Below, one piece after another: positions 14,058 to 20,539 of a DNA stretch of 35,009 bases; the stretch's first letter is position 1, and every line of letters starts with the position of its first letter. Below the pieces are notes generated by a model that saw only the letters and a program-made list of their open reading frames with translations, searched no databases and was not told the origin of the DNA. Source of the stretch: a virus; the IMG/VR virus record IMGVR_UViG_3300042564_001487, positions 1 through 35,009 of that record. The stretch is one strand, 5' to 3'. A program made the translations under genes and the position numbers.

Positions 14058-15155
14058 TTAGAACGTGTGGCGTATACCAACTGCGGTGCGCTTTGTTACA
14101 CCAGCAGCGGCTGTGGCACCTGCTGTGTTAGTGTCAGCATCACGAGTATCAAGACGTGCATACAAGGTGGTTCTTTTGCTTAGGTCATGATTCACACCGT
14201 ACCCAAGAATTTTCTTGTCTACATTGGCTGTGCTCTTTTCGTTGCTGGAACCAGTTGAAATCATGAAGCTGGTAGCACCGACGGTGTACTTGGCACCAAA
14301 CATCTGTCCAACCTGGTCAATGGCGGTGGCAGTGTTTTGTTTTTCTGTCCAACGAGCACCATACACAGTTGCGGCACCAATCTGGTAGTTGGCCGACAAC
14401 AGGCTAAGAGTGTTGTTGGTACCGGCTTCTAAGGCCTGTGAACCAGGGGTAATAAATGATGCTGTGGTGGTGGCCAAAGTGCCTGATTGTTCAATACGTT
14501 GAGAGGCATACTGCACACTCAAAGGACCATTGGCATATTTTACACCATAGTCAACCACACTCTGAGCATTGACGCTGGCACTGGGTGGCACATACAAATA
14601 AGAACCACTAAAACCTGCTACTGCAGGAGATTCATAACGAATGGCTCCATTGAAACGTGTGGGTGCAGATTGTGCTGTGTGAGTTGCTGTGGCACTGTAA
14701 CGAGTAAAGATGTTACCGTTTGATCCATAACCTGAACCAATAGCAGTCCCGAGTGCTGAGCCGTTGAGCCATGTTTCCAAGATGTTTGAGTTCACACGAC
14801 CAAGTTTCACAGTGCCCCAATTGGCTTCTGTACCGATAAAGGCTTCTTGACCAACACCCACAGTGCCTGCTGTGGTTGAGTTGTATGAGGTGCCTTCAAC
14901 ACCAGCACCATTAATAAAATCAGGTGTGAGTTGCAGTTTGAAATTGGCACGTAGGCCGCTGCCCAAATCCTCAGTGCCTCCGATAGTAAGCACTGTGGTA
15001 GATGAATTGTTGGCCGCAAGGCCTTTGGTATTGACACCAGTGGCTGCATTGGTGAACAACAGGCCGGTGTCAACCAAGCCAGTGATGTTGACAGCACTTT
15101 GAGCAAACACAGAGGTAGCCGCAAGTGCAATCATGATTGCGAAGATTTTCTTCAT
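14058..15155 (-). CDS. Gram-negative outer-membrane porin (Burkholderiales type)
   Basis: A 365-aa general porin forming a beta-barrel trimer in the outer membrane. The signal peptide is clear: MKKI, a hydrophobic core, cleavage after VFA (residue 18). The mature protein starts with the usual SAVNITGLVDTGL strand, has alternating amphipathic strands with GTEDLGSGLRANFKLQ and GTVKLGR blocks, and ends in VGIRHTF, the terminal Phe needed by the BAM machinery. It is full length and undamaged. The ribosome-binding site AAAAGGAAAA and a sigma70 promoter (15198-15226) precede it and a terminator follows, so it is a one-gene unit. Porins are rare in phages; lambdoid phage PA-2 is the known case, where the porin gives superinfection exclusion. 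Host origin is likely. Confidence 0.93.
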   Translation of the reverse strand: MKKIFAIMIALAATSVFAQSAVNITGLVDTGLLFTNAATGVNTKGLAANNSSTTVLTIGGTEDLGSGLRANFKLQLTPDFINGAGVEGTSYNSTTAGTVGVGQEAFIGTEANWGTVKLGRVNSNILETWLNGSALGTAIGSGYGSNGNIFTRYSATATHTAQSAPTRFNGAIRYESPAVAGFSGSYLYVPPSASVNAQSVVDYGVKYANGPLSVQYASQRIEQSGTLATTTASFITPGSQALEAGTNNTLSLLSANYQIGAATVYGARWTEKQNTATAIDQVGQMFGAKYTVGATSFMISTGSSNEKSTANVDKKILGYGVNHDLSKRTTLYARLDTRDADTNTAGATAAAGVTKRTAVGIRHTF

Positions 15156-15197
15156 TAGTTTTTCCTTTTAAAAGTAGAATGACATAAGTCAATCTGT

Positions 15198-15226
15198 ATT
15201 ATATAGCAGTGTTTGTACTAAGTCAA
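15198..15226 (-). promoter_or_regulatory. Sigma70 promoter (TTGACT-17-TATAAT) for the porin
   Basis: Minus-strand TTGACT (15221-15226) and a perfect TATAAT (15198-15203) are 17 bp apart, about 43 nt before the porin ATG. The 98-nt gap 15156-15253 holds nothing else I can identify. Confidence 0.85.
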
Positions 15227-15253
15227 CACAAAATCAACCTCAAAGTAGCCGTT

Positions 15254-17320
15254 TTATGTGTTAACTGGGAGTATTACCGGAATTGGTGCCACCACTGCAT
15301 CACTAGGTACCTGAGTGTTATTGTACAAGCCTCTGGCATTCAACCGTTCCTGATTGCGGCCTTCTCTCATGGCACCAATGATGGCCTGGCCGCCTAGTGT
15401 TGTGGTGTCTGCTAGGTTTTCCAAAAACTCAGCAGCATCACCTTGGGCAGTGAGACGACCATAGTAGGCCAAATTTTGCACAAAACTCTTGGTGCTGTTT
15501 GCATCGCCTGCTTGCAACAAGAAATAATCAACTCCGGCTTGGCTGGTATACTTGGCGCTTAAATTCATCAAGTTGGCCATGTAGGTCCAGGCTGTGTTCA
15601 TTGTCGCCACTTGAGGCGGATGCACCGAATTAATACTTGCTATTTCTGCATTGGCATTAGCAATGAGTGTTATCATAGCGGCATCATTTGCCGAACTCAA
15701 CATGTCAATGTAGATTTGAGATAAATCATCTAGGCCAGTACCAAGCCCGTCAATAATATCAGCGACGTCAGTAAGCCGTGCGGCAAAGTCATTGCTGTCT
15801 AGTGCCAAGCCCAGCACATCATAGGTGGTGAGTACTCCGCATGGCCCTGTGCCTGTGGCCACTTCGGTTGCAAAAAATGCAGCCACGCTGGCCGGTACTG
15901 GTGTGGTCTGTTGTTGAATCAGCGGCAGATCAGCCATGGTACTGAGACCGCCCAGTGAGGTTTCTGACCAGTAGTTGCTGTTTGTAATGTCCACTCCTGG
16001 CGGAACTACAAAATTGCCCGGAGTACAGCCTGGTGATTTGGCTCGATAAAATGTGGGCACAGGCGAACCCACGCTGACCACATCATTGGCTAGATATTCT
16101 TGCGTTGGATCCCACTCTTGGTCAACAGAGCCAAGTATTGTGTTGGCCAATTCGGGCAGTGTAGTTGTGCCAATGTTGTTGATTTGTTTCAAGGCCACTT
16201 CAATGGCCTTGTTGGCCACTGCATCAGCAGGTGGAATAATTTTGCCCAGTTCGTCACAACCCGATGCTGTGGGTAGATATGAGTTGACAATGGGTGTGAC
16301 ACTGGAATTCACACTACCGTCGTTGCCAAATATAGGCACCGCGCCCGCAGGTGTGGGAGTCAGCATGGTGGGATAACTCAACGGAAACACCTTGGTAGGA
16401 TCCAACAATTGATCCAGGCTGGTTATATTGGGAGTGGTCACGTCCAAGATTGACAAAATTTGATCTAGGTCGTCGCCCGATACTGATGACAATGCTGTGT
16501 AGGCAAGTTTTTGTATGCGGTCAAATTCGTTTTGACTCAGTCCATTGGGTCGATTGATTCCCACACGATTGTCAGTCACAATGTTTTCAATGTCGCTGTC
16601 TGTGAGTCCCACCGCATTCATGGCCAACTGAACAGCAGGCACAGCTTGTCTGTTGACTCCAGCCAGGCGAGATATCTGTTGTACAAGTCCAGCAGGAGTG
16701 CCGTAAAGATCAAGGTTTTGAAGATTCACAAGATTACCTTGCTTGGCCAAGTCCACACCAAATTTTTCAAGGTCGCTGTTTGCACCACTGATTCCTGCAG
16801 TGGTCAAGGAATCCATGTTGGTAAAGGTTGGTCCAAGAAATTGATTGGCATTCACTGCTGAATTGATGTATTCATTGGTGCTGGCAATGTATCCTTGCAC
16901 AGCCACAAATCCTTGGCTGAATCGGCCATAGTCCCCGTTGCCCAGATAAGCCGCACAGGTTTGCTCAATCAAGTTGGAAAATCCCGATGGATCAATGGTT
17001 GAGCCGTCCACGGCACCAAGATAATTGATCAAGTATTCTCTGTTGAGATAAGTGTAGGTACCCACTGGACTGGCAGGTATGCTGTTGCCCAAGGCTGGAC
17101 ACACAGTACTGCCAATGCTCAACAAACTGGTCAAGGTTGATTCGGTGGCAAATGACTGAGATTTATAAAAATTAACTGCGGCAATAAAATTGCCAATCAC
17201 TGTGGTGGCATTGAATGCGGCAATGGCAGTTTGCAATGCCGACGGAAATCCTTTTAATCCAGTGTTGTTCAACATGGATGCCGCAACGGTCAATTGCAGT
17301 GGTGTTAGTACGCTAGGCAT
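15254..17320 (-). CDS. Large putative virion (tail/baseplate) protein, 688 aa
   Basis: A 688-aa protein with no signal peptide, rich in Ala, Asn, Thr and Leu and low in charge, typical of virion components. Its ATG overlaps the PAAR gene stop by one base, so it is probably part of the tail spike or baseplate tip. Residues about 403-451 (WDPTQEYLANDVV ... YRAKS ... NYW) resemble a carbohydrate-binding module of the CBM5/12 type, with the spaced Trp/Tyr/Trp pattern. The N-terminal 400 residues look helical. It is the last gene of the RNR-to-baseplate series; the porin promoter follows it. The exact role is not established. Confidence 0.75.
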   Translation of the reverse strand: MPSVLTPLQLTVAASMLNNTGLKGFPSALQTAIAAFNATTVIGNFIAAVNFYKSQSFATESTLTSLLSIGSTVCPALGNSIPASPVGTYTYLNREYLINYLGAVDGSTIDPSGFSNLIEQTCAAYLGNGDYGRFSQGFVAVQGYIASTNEYINSAVNANQFLGPTFTNMDSLTTAGISGANSDLEKFGVDLAKQGNLVNLQNLDLYGTPAGLVQQISRLAGVNRQAVPAVQLAMNAVGLTDSDIENIVTDNRVGINRPNGLSQNEFDRIQKLAYTALSSVSGDDLDQILSILDVTTPNITSLDQLLDPTKVFPLSYPTMLTPTPAGAVPIFGNDGSVNSSVTPIVNSYLPTASGCDELGKIIPPADAVANKAIEVALKQINNIGTTTLPELANTILGSVDQEWDPTQEYLANDVVSVGSPVPTFYRAKSPGCTPGNFVVPPGVDITNSNYWSETSLGGLSTMADLPLIQQQTTPVPASVAAFFATEVATGTGPCGVLTTYDVLGLALDSNDFAARLTDVADIIDGLGTGLDDLSQIYIDMLSSANDAAMITLIANANAEIASINSVHPPQVATMNTAWTYMANLMNLSAKYTSQAGVDYFLLQAGDANSTKSFVQNLAYYGRLTAQGDAAEFLENLADTTTLGGQAIIGAMREGRNQERLNARGLYNNTQVPSDAVVAPIPVILPVNT

Positions 17321-17601
17321 TATCCTGCCCTTACATCACCGGAACCGCCAGCACGAGCATGTCCGCAGGTGTCAGCACATCCAGTTGTGACCACAGGTAC
17401 GCCGCCAGCTCTGACTGTACCGTTGCCACCTGTGGTAGTTGCTGCCGAATGGGGCGGGTGTGGCCGACCCCAGGGTGCATGAGCAGTTACTGAGTTACCA
17501 TTCACAATGATAGGTTGTCCGTTCACACGCACAGAGGCAACACCGCCCTGGGCTACCCCACCGGCTCCGTTTGCATCACCTACTCTCTGTACTGCTGGCA
17601 T
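17320..17601 (-). CDS. PAAR-motif tail spike tip protein
   Basis: A 93-aa PAAR protein, the cone that sharpens the central spike of contractile tails (T4 gp5.4 role). It shows the typical Gly/Val/Ala repeats with short beta turns, metal-binding-type His and Cys (H41, H48, H51 and a CADTCGH cluster near 75-81) and the ending GSGDVRAG. Size is normal for phage PAAR proteins. It lies between the Lsm-like gene and the 688-aa virion gene, overlapping the latter by 1 nt. Confidence 0.88.
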   Translation of the reverse strand: MPAVQRVGDANGAGGVAQGGVASVRVNGQPIIVNGNSVTAHAPWGRPHPPHSAATTTGGNGTVRAGGVPVVTTGCADTCGHARAGGSGDVRAG

Positions 17602-17602
17602 A

Positions 17603-17908
17603 TTATCCTAGTATTAGTTTTTTCTCTGGCACTTTGATGCCAGTTGTGGCTTCAATATATTTCATCTTGACAGGGTCATCTGTCAAGGCGTAAATTGCTA
17701 CGCTGGCAGTATTTAGCTTGATTTCTGCGCCAGGATCAGCGGTAAACATTGAGGGTACCAAGCCCATGCCCTGTGGACCCGGAGCCACACTAACTGGATC
17801 AGTAATTTCAATCCAGTCCCCACCGGCCTGTTTGACTTTGGCAATGAGTTCTTCTCCTGAGTTTAACTTAAAGGTGTAAACTTGACCTGGGGTTGCGATT
17901 AGTTGCAT
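17603..17908 (-). CDS. Small beta-barrel (Lsm/SH3-like) phage protein
   Basis: A 101-aa protein whose first 55 residues (YTFKLNSGEELIAKV, then GDWIEITDPVSV) have the strand pattern of Sm-like small barrels: a GEELIAKV strand followed by a variable loop. The C-terminal part is charged. Similar proteins are common and uncharacterised in T4-like phages. It sits 1 nt before the PAAR gene. RNA binding or a structural role are both possible. Confidence 0.72.
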   Translation of the reverse strand: MQLIATPGQVYTFKLNSGEELIAKVKQAGGDWIEITDPVSVAPGPQGMGLVPSMFTADPGAEIKLNTASVAIYALTDDPVKMKYIEATTGIKVPEKKLILG

Positions 17909-17909
17909 T

Positions 17910-18581
17910 TTAAACTTTCTGTATAACGTATTGATAATTGATCATGCCAATGGCAATATGCTTTCTAAACATATTAACAAAAGCATCAATGGACATTTTA
18001 GGATGGTCCAACACATCCGGGGATTCGTTCCACAAGTAGTCATCAAAGATCATGAACCCGCCGGTCTTGAGCAAGCCAAACGCCATAGTGGCATCTGCCA
18101 ACACAGCATCTGAACAATGACTGCCATCTACATATATAAGGTCAAACTCGCGACGGTCCACAATCAATTGTGCTAGACCATGATAACTCATGACAGGCAT
18201 GACCTCAACTGACTGTGTGGGCAACTTTGCTAGATCTGTATTGTGTTTGTGTATGTCTCGAATGATCAGGTGCTCGGGCAAATCATCATTGGTATAGGCA
18301 TTCAATGGTAGGTTACCAAAAGGATCTATACAAGTAATTGTGCCGTCTTCTGCCAGCAAGTTTTCCAGCATCCAACAGGCACTGCGACCTTCATGTGAAC
18401 CAATTTCTAGTATTGCCGATAGCTTTTGATCTGCATGCGCCTTAACAAACTCAAAATTTACAACAGCGTTTGAAAACCAGTCGGCTGTGAAAAAATGTTT
18501 GGTTTCAAAGTCTGGGATATTTTCCTTGAACCAGTCTATTGTGATGTTGTCTAGGTCAGGCAAGTTTTTGTTTGAGCTCAT
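17910..18581 (-). CDS. Class I SAM-dependent methyltransferase
   Basis: A 223-aa Rossmann methyltransferase. Motif I is ILEIGSHEGRSACW (57-70), followed by the acidic residue in TCIDPFG (83-89), then LIYVDGSH (about 148-155) and LLKTGGFMIFDDYLW (about 170-184), the pattern of the Methyltransf_24 type. The substrate is unknown; such enzymes often methylate sugars or small molecules. The start at 18581 lies 26 nt inside the glutaredoxin gene, with a GGGAGG ribosome-binding site. Operon position is between glutaredoxin and tail genes. Confidence 0.88.
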   Translation of the reverse strand: MSSNKNLPDLDNITIDWFKENIPDFETKHFFTADWFSNAVVNFEFVKAHADQKLSAILEIGSHEGRSACWMLENLLAEDGTITCIDPFGNLPLNAYTNDDLPEHLIIRDIHKHNTDLAKLPTQSVEVMPVMSYHGLAQLIVDRREFDLIYVDGSHCSDAVLADATMAFGLLKTGGFMIFDDYLWNESPDVLDHPKMSIDAFVNMFRKHIAIGMINYQYVIQKV

Positions 18582-18777
18582 TGAAGCCTCCCACTAGCTC
18601 TTCGCCAAGAAATATCTGTGGCACGGTGCGAGCATTTGGAACTGCTTCTAATAGATCTTCTTTGGTGTATCCGTCACCAATTTTCTTTTCTTCAAATTCT
18701 ATACCCTTCTGTGTGAGCAAGGCCTTGGCTTGGTCACAGTAAGGGCAGTGGTATTTGCTCCATACAATTGCTTTCAT
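18556..18777 (-). CDS. Glutaredoxin
   Basis: A 73-aa glutaredoxin that can reduce the active-site disulfide of ribonucleotide reductase. The CPYC active site is at 11-14, the cis-proline motif TVPQIFL is near 51-57, and the glutathione-binding GGFNEL follows. The frame is open far upstream, but ATG 18777 has an AAGAAGGA ribosome-binding site and gives the normal glutaredoxin length. It lies in the nrdA-nrdB neighbourhood, as expected for its role. Confidence 0.93.
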   Translation of the reverse strand: MKAIVWSKYHCPYCDQAKALLTQKGIEFEEKKIGDGYTKEDLLEAVPNARTVPQIFLGEELVGGFNELKQKLA

Positions 18778-18778
18778 T

Positions 18779-19243
18779 TTATTTTCCTTCTTGTGATTTA
18801 TCGTAGGTCTTGGCAAAGATATCTGTCTTAACAACACCATAGTCGCTAGGGCCGTGCTTGACAATATAGTCATTGCCAGCAGTGTAAAATAATTTTTGCG
18901 GACCACTACCCCAATCCACAGTGACAAAGCCATCATGATCGGCTAGTTTTGCAACCTTTGGAATTTTCTTTGGTTGGCAACGACCATCACCTAGATCGTC
19001 TTTGAGGCTGTTGAATTTGGCGGGACTCAGCACATACTGTTCGTCGTTGGGACCTGTCATAATGTAATCACCAGGTTGGTAGGGCACAGGGTCTGGATTT
19101 TCAAGATGAGTCAGCTCTCCAGGTTTTTGTGCAATCTCATATTTTTCAATTTTATCTGGATTTTTAAAAGTGGCGAACCCATCAGCGAACCAAGCGTCGG
19201 TGATGCCCTGTGCATTTTCTATTATGTTGATAAAATTTCTCAT
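18779..19243 (-). CDS. Hypothetical protein with two PGDYI-type repeats (154 aa)
   Basis: Function unknown. Two related units are visible: PGDYIMTGPNDEQYVL ... F (about 56-77) and GNDYIVKHGPSDYGVV ... F (about 122-144). Each is a short beta unit with a G-D/N-D-YI core and an aspartate/proline turn, as seen in many phage and bacterial proteins of unknown role. The N-terminus MRNFINIIENAQG resembles the capsid-targeting peptide of T4 internal proteins. The start overlaps the nrdB stop (ATGA). Confidence 0.72.
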   Translation of the reverse strand: MRNFINIIENAQGITDAWFADGFATFKNPDKIEKYEIAQKPGELTHLENPDPVPYQPGDYIMTGPNDEQYVLSPAKFNSLKDDLGDGRCQPKKIPKVAKLADHDGFVTVDWGSGPQKLFYTAGNDYIVKHGPSDYGVVKTDIFAKTYDKSQEGK

Positions 19244-20340
19244 AGATCCGGTAACTCCTCGTAATCAATCGAATCACTCATGACTCCAATCACATAGTTA
19301 GTCGATTCGTTTTCCTGGAGAGCAGTTTGTTTCTTGCTGGTGTCCACGTGCTTGGTAAACCAAGGAATAGGTGTACTACGTGGTGCCGGCTCGGTGTACT
19401 TGACTCCAATTTCTTTGAGAGCTGCTGCGGCTGTAAAATCCACAAAGTCCTTGAGAATGTTTGCATTAAGACCAATCACTGGTCCTTTGTTAAACAAGTA
19501 ATCAGCCCAGGCTTTTTCTTCACGGATCACATCCAGGTACATTTGGTATACTTCGCCTTCGCACTCGGCCTTGACAGCAGCAAAGCGTGGGTCTTCTTTG
19601 ACCACCTGATTGATCAACCAACCTGTCCACTCTTTGTGTAGCATTTCGTCTTGCAAGATCAACTGAATAATGTTGCCATTGCCAATGAAGATACGATTCT
19701 CTACCATGGCCAAGCTGGTAGCAAATGATACCATGAATCGGAATGCTTCCAGGGCATAACTTGCGTTCAGTGCCATCCAAATTGCTTTGATATGTTTTTC
19801 TTCGTCAATCTTTTCGCCGGTTTCTACAACACAATTAATCAAATGTAGCTTGTCATAGTAGTTGCCAACACTAGACGCCATGTCCACAATCTCTTGTGTG
19901 TCATGAATAGTGTTGAACACATCCTTGGGCACATTGTAAATGTTGCGAATGATGTGACTGTAGCTACGTGAATGAATGTTGGTTTCAAAGAATGTCCAGT
20001 TGTAGACCAAGGCTTCCAGTTCGGGAATACTCACAACAGGTGTAAAGATTTGACTGGGACCACGTCCTTGCAAACTGTCTAGTGCTGTTTGGCGTAACAA
20101 GTTTGATGTAAAGATATGCTTGACTGTGTCTGACGCATCTTTGAAGTCTTGTGCGTCTTTGGTCAAAGAGATTTCTTCTGGAACCCAAAAGAAGCCACGT
20201 GCTTCTTGCTCGTACTTGACCAGTTTGTTGTACTTGACTTCTTCAAATCGTTGTACTGTTACAGGACCTGCTGGATCTAGGAACATCTTGCGACTAAGAT
20301 AGTCTGTTTTTGTTTTTAAATTGTATTGTGCTCTACTCAT
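19240..20340 (-). CDS. nrdB: Class Ia ribonucleotide reductase, beta subunit (NrdB)
   Basis: A 366-aa ferritin-like protein that holds the di-iron/tyrosyl radical cofactor for dNTP synthesis. Seen: D62 (LTKDAQDF), E119 and H123 with radical Tyr127 in HSRSYSH, the second pair ALEAFRF and QDEMLH, and a C-terminal acidic tail ending EELPDL for docking on NrdA. Compared with E. coli and T4 NrdB the first iron motif reads E-T-N-I-H rather than E-T-I-H, one residue longer. The start follows a possible sigma70 promoter (20400-20428) and the 63-aa gene. Confidence 0.95.
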   Translation of the reverse strand: MSRAQYNLKTKTDYLSRKMFLDPAGPVTVQRFEEVKYNKLVKYEQEARGFFWVPEEISLTKDAQDFKDASDTVKHIFTSNLLRQTALDSLQGRGPSQIFTPVVSIPELEALVYNWTFFETNIHSRSYSHIIRNIYNVPKDVFNTIHDTQEIVDMASSVGNYYDKLHLINCVVETGEKIDEEKHIKAIWMALNASYALEAFRFMVSFATSLAMVENRIFIGNGNIIQLILQDEMLHKEWTGWLINQVVKEDPRFAAVKAECEGEVYQMYLDVIREEKAWADYLFNKGPVIGLNANILKDFVDFTAAAALKEIGVKYTEPAPRSTPIPWFTKHVDTSKKQTALQENESTNYVIGVMSDSIDYEELPDL

Positions 20341-20347
20341 TGTGTAA

Positions 20348-20539
20348 TTACCAGTGTCTAATTGTGTTGGCTATAATAAAACCACAGGTTACAACATGTA
20401 TTATAACCCAAAACGTTTTGAAAAACAAGGCCATTCGGGCTTCTCGTAGTGTCAGTATAGGCACATCCGGGCGGTCATGATCACTCTCGCCCATTACATG
20501 CCCAGTGGCCCGGGCCCAGATCTTTTCTATGCTGTTCAT
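20348..20539 (-). CDS. Small membrane protein between nrdA and nrdB (63 aa)
   Basis: A 63-aa protein with a soluble N-terminus (MNSIEKIWARATGHV) and one membrane helix at about 38-58 (FFKTFWVIIHVVTCGFIIANT). I recall similar small proteins beside nrd genes of T4-like phages. The start overlaps the nrdA stop by 4 nt (ATGA). Function unknown. Confidence 0.75.
   Translation of the reverse strand: MNSIEKIWARATGHVMGESDHDRPDVPILTLREARMALFFKTFWVIIHVVTCGFIIANTIRHW
20400..20428 (-). promoter_or_regulatory. Possible sigma70 promoter before nrdB
   Basis: Minus-strand TTGTTT (20423-20428) and TATAAT (20400-20405) are 17 bp apart, inside the 63-aa gene and about 60 nt before the nrdB start. The spacer holds the 12-bp palindrome CAAAACGTTTTG. 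The -35 box matches only 3 of 6. Confidence 0.35.

Noticed and set aside
14058-15155. Porin as evidence that the window is bacterial chromosome
   Set aside because: Both flanks have phage genes (ligase, PAAR, tail spike, RNR with phage-type order) and the gene overlaps and strand bias are continuous.
18778-18936. 53-residue N-terminal extension of glutaredoxin
   Set aside because: The extension is antisense-like read-through of the 154-aa gene in another frame; ATG 18777 has the ribosome-binding site and gives family length.
20406-20422. CAAAACGTTTTG palindrome as an operator
   Set aside because: It is inside the 63-aa coding sequence, short and AT-rich; chance cannot be excluded.
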